A stretch of DNA of 64,000 bases from Proteus columbae (lineage in GTDB: Bacteria; Pseudomonadota; Gammaproteobacteria; Enterobacterales; Enterobacteriaceae), in assembly GCF_009914335.1 (NCBI RefSeq), contig NZ_CP043925.1, forward strand, positions 434,001-498,000, written 5' to 3'. The translations under genes and the position numbers were made by a program. Shown piece after piece: positions 46,780 to 56,805 of this stretch. The notes beneath the pieces were generated by a model. It had not been told where the DNA came from. It saw only the letters and a list, made by a program, of their open reading frames with translations, and did no database searches. How positions within the stretch are numbered: the stretch's first letter is position 1; the number at the start of each line of letters is the position of its first letter.

Positions 46780-47143
46780 AATAGACTCCTACTATTCGCA
46801 AAAGAGAGTAAAAAATCCTTATGGTGGGGCTTGTCATCCCAATTGACACAGAATTCTATGGAGATGAACTTAAATACATTAACAGTTTAATAGACGAATA
46901 AAATATTTCATTGGAAATAATTAATCATTTTTATATTAGCATGCAAAAAACATCATAATAATGATATTTAAGTAATATTCTGTACGTTGTTTGACTAATC
47001 ATGCTAATTAATTACTATAAGAAATATTTACGTAAAATAATAAATTATTTCGGTCAGAATAAAGCTTCATAAAATTGATTTATGAAGCTTTATTGTTTGA
47101 ATTATGACATTTATGTCATTATTTTTTTGCGAGGTGAGACAGA
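46780..47143. other. Upstream region of gldA and end of yhhQ
   Basis: This 364-base AT-rich interval has no reading frame. It should contain the gldA promoter on its left side. Near the right side a perfect 15-base inverted repeat (47058-47072 with 47080-47094, AATAAAGCTTCATAA and complement) lies behind the yhhQ stop; the following minus-strand bases are not clearly T-rich, so termination there is uncertain. Confidence 0.55.
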
Positions 47144-47818
47144 TTATGAGCGAATTTCAGCATAATCTTGTTTTTGATTTTCTTGTGCGAAAAAGTGACG
47201 CAAAATAAAATTCAACAAAACACCATATGCAGGCAAGAAAAACAGCATACAGATGGTCAATTTAAACACGTAGTCAACCAATGCAATTTCAACCCAATTC
47301 TCCGCCATAAATGCGTCAGTACTACGATAAAATGCAATAAAGAAGAAGGCGAGTGTGTCGAGTAAATTACCAAAGAACATCGCTGCACTTGGTGCTACCC
47401 ACCATTTTTGTTGTTGTCTTAGACGATTAAAGACAGACACATCCATGATTTGACCTAACACATAAGCCATAAAGCTTGCTGTCGCAATTCTTGCCACCAT
47501 GATATTAAAATCAGTTAATGAGGCAAAACCTTGCCAACTTCCTTGGAAAAAGAGCGTTGAGATCAGGTAAGAAATTGCTAATGCAGGGATCATGACGGCA
47601 GTAATAATGCGTCGAGCCAAAGGCGCACCATAAATACGAACCGTTAAATCTGTTGCCAGAAAAATAAACGGAAAAGTAAAGGCACCCCAAGTGGTATGGA
47701 AACCAAAAATGGAGATAGGCAATTGCACAAGATAGTTACTAGATGTAATTATCAGAATGTGGAACAAAGAAAGCCATAACAGCGCCACCGCTTTTTGGCG
47801 GGGAGTAAACATATACAT
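47144..47818 (-). CDS. yhhQ: Queuosine precursor transporter YhhQ
   Basis: A 224-residue membrane protein with six helices, similar along its length to E. coli YhhQ. Landmarks are SSNYLVQLPISIFGFHTTWGAFTFPFIFLATDLTVRI and ARIATASFMAYVLGQIMDV. YhhQ imports 7-cyano-7-deazaguanine (preQ0) and 7-aminomethyl-7-deazaguanine for queuosine in tRNA. I chose the ATG at 47818, with AAGGT upstream and a start matching the family; the frame is open further 5'. It is divergent from tusA, as in E. coli. Confidence 0.92.
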   Translation of the reverse strand: MYMFTPRQKAVALLWLSLFHILIITSSNYLVQLPISIFGFHTTWGAFTFPFIFLATDLTVRIYGAPLARRIITAVMIPALAISYLISTLFFQGSWQGFASLTDFNIMVARIATASFMAYVLGQIMDVSVFNRLRQQQKWWVAPSAAMFFGNLLDTLAFFFIAFYRSTDAFMAENWVEIALVDYVFKLTICMLFFLPAYGVLLNFILRHFFAQENQKQDYAEIRS

Positions 47819-48023
47819 AAATTGTACCTTTTTAGTGATTGGGGTGAGGGAACCCAATAAAACAGTGATTTCTCTCTTAAATGAGAGGATGCGCATAATA
47901 CGCCTGTTGCGCAACAAAAGCAAAGGTTAGCGGGAATACCTTTGTGCTTAATGTGCCGTGATGTGAACACGAAAGCGAGATATAATGACGCAATCTGTCA
48001 GTGTAAGAAGAATGGTTAATAGA

Positions 48024-48278
48024 ATGAATGCTCAATTTGATGATGCAACTAAGACATTAGATACGCTAGGCCTACGTTGCCCTGAGCCTGTGATGTTAGT
48101 GCGTAAAACCATAAGAAATATGGCATTAGGTGATACGCTTTTAGTCATTGCGGATGATCCTGCCACAGTGCGTGATATTCCCGGCTTTTGTCGTTTTATG
48201 GAACATGATTTATTAAATCAAGAGACTGAATCTGCACCTTATCGTTATCTTATCCGTAAAAAAGAGAGCAATCTGTAA
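48024..48278 (+). CDS. tusA: Sulfurtransferase TusA
   Basis: An 84-residue protein with the TusA motif [17 protein letters not shown], whose cysteine carries persulfide sulfur from IscS to TusBCD for 2-thiouridine formation in tRNA. The C-terminal [13 protein letters not shown] and PYRYLIRK are conserved. The ATG at 48024 gives a length close to E. coli TusA (81). ATGs at 47985 and 48012 are alternatives in the same frame, and the first has a plausible GCGAG ribosome site, so the start is uncertain. Confidence 0.92.
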   Translation: MNAQFDDATKTLDTLGLRCPEPVMLVRKTIRNMALGDTLLVIADDPATVRDIPGFCRFMEHDLLNQETESAPYRYLIRKKESNL

Positions 48279-48299
48279 TTTATCATCGCGCTAAAAAAT

Positions 48300-48335
48300 A
48301 ACCCAAACCTCAATTATTGAAGTTTGGGTTTTTTA
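48300..48335. terminator. Bidirectional terminator between tusA and zntA
   Basis: AACCCAAAC at 48300-48308 pairs with GTTTGGGTT at 48322-48330, followed by T's on the + strand. It separates two convergent genes. Confidence 0.85.
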
Positions 48336-48342
48336 GTTTACT

Positions 48343-50730
48343 TTATTCTTTGCTAGATGATTTAAGTTTTACTCTTAACAATCTTACGGCATTGGCGGTG
48401 ACAAGGGCTGTTGCACCAGAGTCAGCCAGTACTGCAACCCAAAGCCCTGTTATTCCTAATAAGCTGGTCACTAAGAACACGGCTTTTAAGCCTAGCGCGA
48501 TAGTGATGTTTTCACGAATAATTTTGCGTGTTGCACGAGATAACTGAATAATTTCAGGTAAACCTGTTAAACGGTTATGTGTTAATGCTGCATCTGCGGT
48601 TTCCAGTGCGACATCAGTTCCGCTTCCCATTGCAACACCAATAGTCGCTGCTTTCATTGCTGGCGCATCGTTAATACCATCACCGACCATCATGGTGTTA
48701 TGCGTTTTACTGATTTCCATCACTGAAGTCACTTTATCTTCAGGGAGTAATCCTGCACGGAAATCCATGCCAAGTTTTTTCGCAATCGCCGCTGCGGCTC
48801 TTGGATTATCGCCCGTTAGCATTACGGCATTAATGTTCATCTCTTTCAATAATTTCATTGATTCGATGGCATCACTGCGTAAGGTATCTTGCATAGCAAT
48901 AACACCGATTAGCTGACTCTCTTTTAATACAACAACAACGGTTTTACCTTCATCTTCAAGGCGTGCAACCTCTTGTTGCCATTGAGGCGATAATGTTGTT
49001 GTTTCTGATAATTGAGACGGCGCACTCACTAGAATGTGTTGGCTATTTAAATAACCTTCAATACCTTTACCCGCTAAGGCTTTACGATCTTCCGCTTCAA
49101 CAACAAGCACGCTTTGTTCTTGTGCTTTATTGATAATGGCTTTTGCTAATGGGTGATGTGATCCGACTTCTACGGATGAAGCAAAAGTCAGGACTTCTTT
49201 TTCATTAAACCCCGTTTCAGCAACAACATCCGTAACTTGAGGTTTCCCTTCAGTCAATGTACCTGTTTTATCAAGTGCGATGGTATTAACGGTGCCTAAT
49301 TGCTCTAACGCTGCACCTCCTTTAATTAACGCACCACGTTTTGTAGCAGCAGCTAATGCTGAGGTAATTGCTGCTGGTGTTGAGATAACCAACGCACAAG
49401 GACAACCAATCAATAACAGCGTTAAGCCGCGATAGAACCATGTTTCCCAAGGCTGAGCAAAGAACAGCGGTGGCACAATAATCACTAATGCAGAGAACAG
49501 CATAATAGCAGGGGTATAGTAGCGACTAAAGCGGTCCACAAAACGCTCAATTGGCGCTCTACGCTCTTCAGCCTCTTCAATCAATTGCAAAATACGGTCA
49601 ATAGCATTTTGCCCTTGTTCAGATACCACTTTCATCTGTACAGCTCTATCCACAGATAAACAACCTGCTGCCACTTTTTCGCCTTGTAGACGCTCTACTG
49701 GCACGGATTCACCCGTTAATGCACTTTCATCAAAGCTTGCAAATGCACTGACTAATTCCGCATCTGTGGGTAAGCGTGAACCTGGTGCAATTTCGATGAT
49801 GTCGCCTGGACGTAATTGCGCAACAGGCACAGTTTGTTTTTTACCATCTTTGACTAATGTCGCTTCTTCTGGCACTAATGCCATTAATGCACTGACACCA
49901 CGACGAGCACGTCCTGCGGCATAAGACTCCAGCATTTCACCAATCATAAACAGCAAAATAACCATTGCTGCTTCTTCGGTAGCATTAATAAAGAGCGCAC
50001 CAATTGCGGCAACACTTATCAACGTTTCTATGGCGAAAGGTGTACCACTGCGAATAAGTTGCAAAGACTTTTTCACAATGGGGAATAGGCCAATTAAGGT
50101 TGTTGCAAGAAAAGCGGCACGTCCTGCTTGAGGATCAATAAACTCAGCACCCCAGCTAATTGCCATTAAAATCGCAAGTACAATGACAAACGAGCTCTCT
50201 TTTAATAGGCTTTGCTTATCCACTTTTTTAGATTGAGGAGATGAAAGATCAAAAAGCTCAAATCCTGCACTTTTAATTGCGGCAATGACATCTGCGCGTA
50301 GATCGCTATCCGCATCAACGACCAATTTTTCGGTGGCAAAAAGGACTTTTGCTTGTTTTACACCAGCCACTTTAAGTGCTGCGGTTTCAATTTTTTGTGC
50401 GCAACTTGGGCAGTCCATACCTTGTACTTTCCAGCTAAAGCGTTGTTGTGCAATCTTTTCTGGCTCAATGTTAGAAACAGGGGCGTTGATATCACAGCTT
50501 CCATGAGCATGATTATGCCCATCATGGCTATGATCGTGACCATCATGATCATGTTTGTGGTGATGCTCATCCTCGCATTCAGGATCACTTTTATCTGTCT
50601 TGGTATGAGAATGTCCGCTTTCAGTATGTGAGTGCGTACTATTCTCTGAGTGACCTGAACAGCATTGAGAGCTTGAGCAGCAAGCATCGGTATGTTTATG
50701 ATTATCGTGTTGATGAGCATGTTTAGTCAT
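48343..50730 (-). CDS. zntA: Zinc/cadmium/lead-exporting P-type ATPase ZntA
   Basis: A 795-residue P1B-type ATPase (E. coli ZntA 732). The extra length is a histidine/aspartate/cysteine-rich N terminus (about 85 residues, with several HDH and HSH clusters and CC pairs), a likely metal buffer. Then come a heavy-metal-associated domain ([12 protein letters not shown]), the actuator (DESALTGES), the transport motif CPC in [11 protein letters not shown], phosphorylation site DKTGTLTEG and the hinge [11 protein letters not shown]. It exports divalent Zn, Cd and Pb from the cytoplasm. A ZntR-type promoter lies just upstream. Confidence 0.95.
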   Translation of the reverse strand: MTKHAHQHDNHKHTDACCSSSQCCSGHSENSTHSHTESGHSHTKTDKSDPECEDEHHHKHDHDGHDHSHDGHNHAHGSCDINAPVSNIEPEKIAQQRFSWKVQGMDCPSCAQKIETAALKVAGVKQAKVLFATEKLVVDADSDLRADVIAAIKSAGFELFDLSSPQSKKVDKQSLLKESSFVIVLAILMAISWGAEFIDPQAGRAAFLATTLIGLFPIVKKSLQLIRSGTPFAIETLISVAAIGALFINATEEAAMVILLFMIGEMLESYAAGRARRGVSALMALVPEEATLVKDGKKQTVPVAQLRPGDIIEIAPGSRLPTDAELVSAFASFDESALTGESVPVERLQGEKVAAGCLSVDRAVQMKVVSEQGQNAIDRILQLIEEAEERRAPIERFVDRFSRYYTPAIMLFSALVIIVPPLFFAQPWETWFYRGLTLLLIGCPCALVISTPAAITSALAAATKRGALIKGGAALEQLGTVNTIALDKTGTLTEGKPQVTDVVAETGFNEKEVLTFASSVEVGSHHPLAKAIINKAQEQSVLVVEAEDRKALAGKGIEGYLNSQHILVSAPSQLSETTTLSPQWQQEVARLEDEGKTVVVVLKESQLIGVIAMQDTLRSDAIESMKLLKEMNINAVMLTGDNPRAAAAIAKKLGMDFRAGLLPEDKVTSVMEISKTHNTMMVGDGINDAPAMKAATIGVAMGSGTDVALETADAALTHNRLTGLPEIIQLSRATRKIIRENITIALGLKAVFLVTSLLGITGLWVAVLADSGATALVTANAVRLLRVKLKSSSKE

Positions 50731-50784
50731 AACTGGCTCTCCTTGTTCAACAAAGTAAAGTTTAAATTCATTTATCTGATAAGT

Positions 50785-50816
50785 ACTTTACAGCTTGGAG
50801 TAGAGTCCAGAGTCAA
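50785..50816 (-). promoter_or_regulatory. ZntR (MerR-family) promoter of zntA
   Basis: On the minus strand a -35 box TTGACT (50816-50811) and a -10 box TAAAGT (50790-50785) are 20 bases apart. This long spacer is the hallmark of MerR-type control, and the spacer holds an imperfect palindrome (CTCTGGA and TCCAAGC) like the E. coli zntA operator. Confidence 0.85.
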
Positions 50817-50909
50817 GATACCGAAGGCATATTCATTGGCAAAAAGTGCGAATTAGGTCAAAAAATTAACCCCTCATTCTATTTTGTAAAAACAAGGGGT
50901 TAATGGATG

Positions 50910-51536
50910 CTAAATGAATAAGGCTCTGACGATAAAGAAATGCCCAATAAAATAACAGGCGCTGACAAGCCCTTTAGAAGCCGAGAATGAGAAGCGGAAG
51001 CGGTTGATAAGCCATATTGAGTAAGCAATTACTAACAACAATGAGCCAATCATAATAGATAGGTTGTAATCGTTACTTAAGTAGAAGAATTTTTCTCCAG
51101 CAATCCAAAACATAGCAAATGCAGCTAATAAAGTAAGAGACGCAGGGATAGCTAATTTATCGAGCTTACTCCAAACAATCACTAAAATGATAATGAAAGC
51201 AAGAATGACGAATCCAAGTAAAGGAAGATAGAAAGAGAGTTGCAGTGGTAATAAAAAGCTGACCATATAAAGAATGTAACTTAAGAAAACCAAGGCAAAA
51301 GATGGTAGTAAATACTTACTATCAAACATTCTTAATATATCAGAAAGCAAAGTAGCTAATAATGCACCTACAATAAGGTAGCTATTAATACTGTGTTCAG
51401 GAACTTGCCATGCCCAAAGTAATAAAAGAAGTAGCGTGATAGGACGGAATAACCATCGTTGCCAATTAGGGCCTCGATATGCTGCATCGATATAAAGCCA
51501 CCCGGAGAATAATACGGCGAGAAAAGGCCAACTCAT
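50910..51536 (-). CDS. yhhN: YhhN/TMEM86 family membrane protein (lysoplasmalogenase-like)
   Basis: A 208-residue, very hydrophobic protein with about eight membrane helices, matching the YhhN family. Conserved acidic residues lie in GWLYIDAAYRG and LLSDILRMFD. Animal and Legionella relatives are lysoplasmalogenases; the enterobacterial function is not proven. Order zntA-yhhN-yhhM-yhhL-rsmD matches E. coli, which supports orthology. Confidence 0.85.
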   Translation of the reverse strand: MSWPFLAVLFSGWLYIDAAYRGPNWQRWLFRPITLLLLLLWAWQVPEHSINSYLIVGALLATLLSDILRMFDSKYLLPSFALVFLSYILYMVSFLLPLQLSFYLPLLGFVILAFIIILVIVWSKLDKLAIPASLTLLAAFAMFWIAGEKFFYLSNDYNLSIMIGSLLLVIAYSIWLINRFRFSFSASKGLVSACYFIGHFFIVRALFI

Positions 51537-51683
51537 AATATCTTCCTTATATTCAGAACTGTTTTATTATTGATAACAGAAAGTTTAATTTAAGAATAGC
51601 GGTTAATGACGAAACTGACGGACTTATTAAAATAATATAAAGCACCTTACTTTTTAATCCATATAACGATAGGAATTAATGTA

Positions 51684-52070
51684 ATGAATAAAGCGGCTAT
51701 TTTAGGAATTGCAGTACTTATCATTATTATAGCGTCAGCAACTTATCGTTTTTTTGAACAAAGAAAGCAACGAATAAGTGATGATAATGCGCCCGTTAAA
51801 CTTTATATGGTTGATGTTATTGATAAAAGAGAAGTTGCTGCAAATGAACGGCGCTCAAGAGAAAATGATGTGAATGGCCCTGAAACAACACATTATTATC
51901 AAGTGACTTTTCGTTTGACCACTGACTTGCGTAAAGATTTAGTGTTAAAGATTGATAAATCGTCTTATCACGATATCGAGCCTAAAATGAAAGGGCGTTT
52001 ATTTATGCAAGGCAGTCGTTTTGTGAAATTTGAAACTGATATGCCAAATGATGAATCAAACAAGAAATAA
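51684..52070 (+). CDS. yhhM: DUF2500 family protein YhhM
   Basis: A 128-residue protein with one N-terminal membrane helix (residues 4-22) and a soluble beta-rich domain (PVKLYMVDVIDKREV, THYYQVTFRLTTD, GRLFMQGSRFVKFE). It corresponds to YhhM by gene order and by the DUF2500 pattern. Function is unknown. Confidence 0.85.
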   Translation: MNKAAILGIAVLIIIIASATYRFFEQRKQRISDDNAPVKLYMVDVIDKREVAANERRSRENDVNGPETTHYYQVTFRLTTDLRKDLVLKIDKSSYHDIEPKMKGRLFMQGSRFVKFETDMPNDESNKK

Positions 52071-52150
52071 GAGAATTTGTTGATAAGATTGGCAACCTCT
52101 GGGGTTGGTTGACCACCCCAGATAATTGCGAGGATATAACGATATTACGG

Positions 52151-52447
52151 TTATTGTTTCGTTTTATTCTTTTGTTTTTCTTCATATTCTTTTCGTAGTT
52201 CTTTTTGTATTTTTAATAGCTCAAAAATACCAAAAAAGAAAATACGAAATTGTAATGCCGTTGACGGTTTTTGATCTTTAGGCTGTCCTGCTTTATACAT
52301 GACAATTTGTAAACCATGCATAATCACCATAAAAATCATAGCGATATCCATAAAATATTTTAAAGGCTTAGGAAACGGGGAAATAATATTTAAAAATAGA
52401 AAGCCCCAAACACCGACCATTAAAAATCGGCCAAAAAAGATTAACAT
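52151..52447 (-). CDS. yhhL: DUF1145 family membrane protein YhhL
   Basis: A 98-residue protein with three hydrophobic helices (starting MLIFFGRFLMVGVWGFLFLNI) and a charged tail (ELRKEYEEKQKNKTKQ). It is the expected yhhL product in the rsmD-yhhL operon. Function is unknown. It begins 17 bases after the rsmD stop. Confidence 0.82.
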   Translation of the reverse strand: MLIFFGRFLMVGVWGFLFLNIISPFPKPLKYFMDIAMIFMVIMHGLQIVMYKAGQPKDQKPSTALQFRIFFFGIFELLKIQKELRKEYEEKQKNKTKQ

Positions 52448-52464
52448 AGCAGCTCCATAAAAAA

Positions 52465-53049
52465 TTAAGCAGATAGACTGCGAATATAAAGACGATACGC
52501 AACTTGCCCTGCGATCTTCTCTCTATGCAATGTCCAAGTGGTAGGAAGCGTATAAGTCTGTGCTTTAATTTCTTCCTCAATATAAATATAGCAATCTTGC
52601 GCTAACCAGCCGTTATTTTCTAATAATTGGATAGTGTCTGACAACATGCCTTTATGAAAAGGAGGATCTAAAAAAACGACATTATAAGGTGAACCTTGTT
52701 TAGCGAGATATGACAATGCACTGTCTTGAATGACATGCCCATTCTCTGCATTTAGTAAGGTTAAGTTTGCGGTAATTTGTTGGGCAACTGCACGTTCATA
52801 TTCGATAAACGTGGTTTCACGAGCATAGCGAGAAAGAGCTTCAATTCCTAAACCACCGCTTCCTGCAAAACAGTCGAGGCAACGGGCATCTTGGATAACA
52901 GGCATTAGCCAATTAAAGAGCGTTTCTTTCACTCTATCCGTTGTTGGTCGTAATCCTTGGCTATCGAGAACAGGAAGTTTACGACCACGCCATTTTCCCC
53001 CAATTATTCTGATTTGTCCCATTGGGGCTTTTTGTGGTTTTTTGGCCAT
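52465..53049 (-). CDS. rsmD: 16S rRNA (guanine966-N2)-methyltransferase RsmD
   Basis: A 194-residue SAM-dependent methyltransferase that makes m2G966 in 16S rRNA during 30S assembly. Motifs: GQIRIIGGKWRGRKLPV and LRPTTDRVKETLFNWL at the N terminus, SAM site LDCFAGSGGLGIEALSR, and catalytic motif IV DPPF. I chose the ATG at 53049, where the product aligns with E. coli RsmD; the frame runs 35 codons further upstream without homology. It is divergent from ftsY. Confidence 0.94.
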   Translation of the reverse strand: MAKKPQKAPMGQIRIIGGKWRGRKLPVLDSQGLRPTTDRVKETLFNWLMPVIQDARCLDCFAGSGGLGIEALSRYARETTFIEYERAVAQQITANLTLLNAENGHVIQDSALSYLAKQGSPYNVVFLDPPFHKGMLSDTIQLLENNGWLAQDCYIYIEEEIKAQTYTLPTTWTLHREKIAGQVAYRLYIRSLSA

Positions 53050-53277
53050 ATTATTTTGATTTATATCGTTTAAACGTGAGTTTTGGAGTGTCTTTTGGAA
53101 TAAGGAATTCGTGTCTGTTGTTATCTCGATGACTTCCCTTGATTTAATCCGCAATAATTTACCATAAAATTCGTATAAAAGATGCGTTTATCTATGATCA
53201 AATGATAGACTTCATTATTATTTTCAATATCGTCAATGTAATCGCGCCATGATTTAGTGCGAGGAGTTTAGTAGCTA

Positions 53278-54792
53278 ATGGCAAAAGAAAAAAAAGGTTT
53301 TTTCTCGTGGCTCGGTTTTGGGCGTAACAAAGAAGAAAATATTGAGCAAGAGAAAGAACAGCAACGCTTAGAAGAAGAGCGTTTAGAACAAGAACGTTTG
53401 GCAAAAGAGGCGCAAGAAGAAGCGGCTCGCCAAGCGCAATTAGAAGCGGAACAAGAACGTTTAGAAGTAGAGCGCCAAGAAGCGCAACGTGTTGTGCAAG
53501 ATAGATTGGCACAAGAAGCTGAAAAACAACGTTTAGAACAAGAGAAAGCTCAGCGCCAAGCAGAAATAGATGCAGAGCAAGCGCGTTTAGAGCAGGAACG
53601 TCTGGCTCAAGAGGCCGAAGCCCAACGTTTAGCGCAAGAAGAAGCGCAACGCCAAGCTGAACTAAAAGCGGAACAAGAACGTTTAGAAGCGCAACGTCAA
53701 GAAGCGGCGCGTTTAGAGCAGGAACGTCTGGCTCAAGAAGCTGAAGCACAACGTTTAGCGCAAGAAGAAGAAAACGAACGTCTTGCTATTGCGCAAGCGG
53801 AAGCTGAAGATATTGAATCTTTACGCGAAGAAGTACTAGCAGATAAAGTTGTTGAACAAGAGAAACCTAAGAAAGAAGGATTTTTTAGCCGACTGAAAAA
53901 AGGTTTACTGAAAACTCGTCAGAACTTAGGTTCAGGGTTCCTTAGCCTATTTCGTGGTAAGAAAATTGATGATGAGCTTTTTGAAGAGTTAGAAGAGCAA
54001 CTCTTAATTGCTGATGTGGGTATGGAAACCACCACTAAAATCATCACTAGCCTGACCAAACACGCCACCCATAAAGATCTTAAAGATGCTGAAGCCCTTT
54101 ACGGAAAATTACGTGAAGAGATGGGCGATATTTTAAGTAAGGTTGATAAACCATTAAATATTGAAGGTAAAAAACCTTTTGTTATTTTAATGGTTGGCGT
54201 TAATGGTGTTGGTAAAACAACCACAATCGGAAAATTAGCGCGACAATACCAAGCTGAAGGTAAATCTGTCATGTTAGCTGCAGGTGATACATTCCGAGCT
54301 GCGGCTGTTGAACAGTTACAAGTTTGGGGCGAGCGTAATAATATCCCTGTTGTGGCACAACATACTGGCGCTGATCCTGCATCTGTTATTTTTGATGCAA
54401 TTCAATCAGCCCAAGCAAAAGGTGTCGATGTTCTTATTGCTGATACCGCAGGACGATTGCAGAATAAATCCCATTTAATGGAAGAGCTGAAAAAAATCGT
54501 TCGTGTTATGAAGAAATTAGACGAAGAAGCACCACACGAAGTGATGCTGACGTTAGATGCAAGTACTGGACAAAATGCAGTTAGTCAGGCAAAACTCTTT
54601 AATGAAACAGTTGGGCTAACTGGATTAACATTGACTAAACTCGATGGTACAGCAAAAGGGGGCGTTATCTTCTCCATTGCTGATCAGTTTAGTATTCCTA
54701 TCCGTTATATCGGGGTAGGTGAAGGTATTGAAGATCTACGTCCGTTTAAAGCCGACGATTTTATTGAGGCTCTGTTTGCCCGCGAGGAGTAG
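53278..54792 (+). CDS. ftsY: Signal recognition particle receptor FtsY
   Basis: A 504-residue SRP receptor GTPase. The first ~195 residues form a highly charged, repetitive Glu/Gln/Arg/Ala coiled coil (the A domain), much built from units like QERLAQEAEAQRLAQEE. The NG domain follows: N-domain helices, then GTPase motifs GVNGVGKTTTIGKLA, DTFRAAAVEQL, DTAGRLQNK and TKLDGTAKGG. It docks ribosome-SRP complexes at the inner membrane. It starts the ftsYEX operon, with ftsE five bases behind. Confidence 0.96.
   Translation: MAKEKKGFFSWLGFGRNKEENIEQEKEQQRLEEERLEQERLAKEAQEEAARQAQLEAEQERLEVERQEAQRVVQDRLAQEAEKQRLEQEKAQRQAEIDAEQARLEQERLAQEAEAQRLAQEEAQRQAELKAEQERLEAQRQEAARLEQERLAQEAEAQRLAQEEENERLAIAQAEAEDIESLREEVLADKVVEQEKPKKEGFFSRLKKGLLKTRQNLGSGFLSLFRGKKIDDELFEELEEQLLIADVGMETTTKIITSLTKHATHKDLKDAEALYGKLREEMGDILSKVDKPLNIEGKKPFVILMVGVNGVGKTTTIGKLARQYQAEGKSVMLAAGDTFRAAAVEQLQVWGERNNIPVVAQHTGADPASVIFDAIQSAQAKGVDVLIADTAGRLQNKSHLMEELKKIVRVMKKLDEEAPHEVMLTLDASTGQNAVSQAKLFNETVGLTGLTLTKLDGTAKGGVIFSIADQFSIPIRYIGVGEGIEDLRPFKADDFIEALFAREE
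53581..53769 (+). repeat. Internal 63-bp repeat in ftsY
   Basis: Positions 53581-53643 and 53707-53769 carry the same 63-base unit with only three differences, starting GCGCGTTTAGAGCAGGAACG. It encodes 21 residues of the charged A domain, starting ARLEQERLAQ. The copies are in phase, 126 bases apart, so recombination between them would change the length without a frameshift. Confidence 0.9.
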
Positions 54793-54797
54793 TTTTA

Positions 54798-55463
54798 ATG
54801 ATCCGCTTCGAACACGTCAGCAAGGCTTATTTAGGTGGAAGACAAGCATTACAGGGGGTTGATTTTCATCTTCGCCCTGGTGAAATGGCTTTTTTAACGG
54901 GTCACTCTGGCGCCGGTAAAAGTACATTGCTTAAGTTAATTTGTGGAATAGAACGACCAAGTGATGGTGCTATTTGGTTTGCTGGTCATGATATCAGTAG
55001 ACTAAAAAATAGTGAGATCCCTTTTCTGCGTCGTCAAATTGGGATGATCTTCCAAGATCACCACTTATTGATGGATAGAACGGTTTATGACAACGTATCT
55101 CTTCCCCTGATTATTGCTGGCGCGAGTGAAGAGGATATTCGGCGAAGAGTTTCAGCCGCTTTAGATAAAGTAGGACTATTGGATAAAGCCAAAAATTATC
55201 CTATTCAACTTTCTGGTGGTGAACAACAGCGTGTCGGTATTGCGCGCGCTGTTGTGAATAAACCGACAGTTTTGCTTGCAGATGAACCAACAGGTAATCT
55301 TGATGGTGAGCTTTCAGAAGGTATCATGCGCCTTTTTGAAGAGTTCAACCGTGTTGGTGTAACGGTGTTAATGGCGACGCACGATATGTCTCTGATAGAG
55401 CGCAGAAATTATCGCATTCTTACATTAGGGCAAGGCAGAATGGTGGGAGGACAAAATGGCTAA
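54798..55463 (+). CDS. ftsE: Cell division ATP-binding protein FtsE
   Basis: A 221-residue ABC ATPase: Walker [11 protein letters not shown]-loop IFQDHHLL, signature [16 protein letters not shown], Walker [12 protein letters not shown] and switch histidine in ATHD. With FtsX it activates the EnvC/amidase system during division and contacts FtsZ. It overlaps ftsX by eight bases. Confidence 0.96.
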   Translation: MIRFEHVSKAYLGGRQALQGVDFHLRPGEMAFLTGHSGAGKSTLLKLICGIERPSDGAIWFAGHDISRLKNSEIPFLRRQIGMIFQDHHLLMDRTVYDNVSLPLIIAGASEEDIRRRVSAALDKVGLLDKAKNYPIQLSGGEQQRVGIARAVVNKPTVLLADEPTGNLDGELSEGIMRLFEEFNRVGVTVLMATHDMSLIERRNYRILTLGQGRMVGGQNG

Positions 55464-56433
55464 AGCAAAAAGTTCCCGTAAATCAATGCCAACGCCAGGT
55501 GCAAAAACCAAGGCGCTAAAAGGGGGAAGACGAGAACAATGGCGTTACGCATGGCGTAATACTATGGCTGATTTTTTACGCCAGCCGCTCTCCTCTTTTT
55601 TAACGGTAATGGTTGTCGCTATATCACTCACTTTACCTAGCATCTTCTATATTGTCTGGAAGAATGTCTCAACTGCGTCAGAACAATGGTATCCAACACC
55701 ACAATTAACAGTTTATCTTGATAAATCTCTTGATGATTCATTAGCTGAAGCCACGATCAAAAAAATAGAAGCCTTAGAAAAAGTCGAAGATGTTAACTAT
55801 CTTTCACGACAAGATTCGCTAGTAGAATTTCGTTCTTGGGCTGGCTTTAGCAGTGCGTTAGATATGTTAGAAGAGAATCCATTACCTGCGGTTGCGATTG
55901 TGACACCTGTTATGGAGCCTAGCGATCAACAATTAATGACGAATTTGCGTGATACAGTAGCGAAAATACCCGGTGTTGACGAAGTAAGAATGGATGATAG
56001 TTGGTTTACTCGGCTTTCAACGTTAACTTCATTAGTCGGGCAAATTGCTTTGGTGATTGGCACATTGATGGTTGTTGCCCTGTTATTGGTAATTGGTAAC
56101 AGTGTGCGCCTCAATATTTTCAGTCGCCGAGACACCATTAATGTGATGAAGCTAATTGGTGCAACTGATGGCTTTATTATGCGTCCTTTCCTTAATTGGG
56201 GATTGATCCTCGGCTTTATTGGTGCCGTATTTGCGCTGATCTTTTCAGCTTTACTGGTGTGGAAACTCTCTGATGTAGTGACTCAAGCCGCGATCGTGTT
56301 TGGGACTTCATTTTCCATTTCAGGACTAGGTTTTGATGAATCTATCATTCTTATTCTAGTTGCTATGACAATTGGCTGGCTTGCTGCATGGTTGACAACA
56401 ATGCAACATTTGCGTCAATTCACACCAGAATAA
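55456..56433 (+). CDS. ftsX: Cell division protein FtsX
   Basis: A 325-residue membrane protein with a cytoplasmic N tail, one helix near residue 45, a periplasmic loop (about 75-190) that recruits EnvC, then three helices at the C terminus. Family features are FLTVMVVAISLTLPS and NIFSRRDTINVMKLIGATDGFIMRPFL. It forms the membrane half of the FtsEX complex. Confidence 0.95.
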   Translation: MAKAKSSRKSMPTPGAKTKALKGGRREQWRYAWRNTMADFLRQPLSSFLTVMVVAISLTLPSIFYIVWKNVSTASEQWYPTPQLTVYLDKSLDDSLAEATIKKIEALEKVEDVNYLSRQDSLVEFRSWAGFSSALDMLEENPLPAVAIVTPVMEPSDQQLMTNLRDTVAKIPGVDEVRMDDSWFTRLSTLTSLVGQIALVIGTLMVVALLLVIGNSVRLNIFSRRDTINVMKLIGATDGFIMRPFLNWGLILGFIGAVFALIFSALLVWKLSDVVTQAAIVFGTSFSISGLGFDESIILILVAMTIGWLAAWLTTMQHLRQFTPE

Positions 56434-56492
56434 TGAATTAGAGTGTTTTTATACTTATCCTCATAAATAATGAGAAGATATTTTTTTTATCA

Positions 56493-56530
56493 GGCTGGGT
56501 TACGTTAATATTGTCACCCAGCCATTTTAT
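56493..56530 (+). terminator. Terminator-like hairpin after ftsYEX
   Basis: GGCTGGGT at 56493-56500 pairs with ACCCAGCC at 56516-56523, followed by ATTTTAT. The T tract is short, so termination may be partial. Confidence 0.6.
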
Positions 56531-56805
56531 CGACGCCCCGTCTCTGGCATAATAATGCACGCACTCTTTTCTACGATAAGGCAACAGTCATATTTGCTTC
56601 TGTGATAGAAAAGTACAAAGATATGTAAACATAGATGCGAGATGAACCTTTAGTCTTTATGCTGGTCAAATAGTCGTTATGATAAAAACACATCGTAAAA
56701 AACCTTAACAGACTTCCTATTTAAGCTATATTTATAAGGCTCATCTACTTTCCCTTACAGCGATAATTTTAATTAATTATTTATTTGATTTTCATGAGGA
56801 TTTGA
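56531..56805. other. Promoter region of rpoH
   Basis: The ftsX-rpoH gap totals 372 bases. Behind the ftsX hairpin it holds no reading frame and must carry the rpoH promoters, which are multiple in E. coli. I could not assign individual promoter elements. A GAGGA ribosome site is six bases before the rpoH ATG. Confidence 0.5.

Noticed and set aside
47838..47862. Hairpin in the yhhQ leader as a preQ1 riboswitch
   Set aside because: A short ATTGGG/CCCAAT stem is present, but I cannot match it to any preQ1 class; a covariance search would be needed.
50353..50720. Frames on both strands inside the zntA N terminus
   Set aside because: They are shadows of the histidine-rich low-complexity coding region.
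53198..53749. 183-codon minus-strand frame opposite ftsY, rich in Leu, Val and Pro
   Set aside because: It is the mirror of the low-complexity Glu/Gln/Arg repeat in ftsY; no ribosome site or family resemblance.
53581..53769. Possible CRISPR-like repeats
   Set aside because: The repeats are coding, in phase within ftsY, and have no spacer structure. The ERIC copies at 37 and 59 kb are also not arrays.
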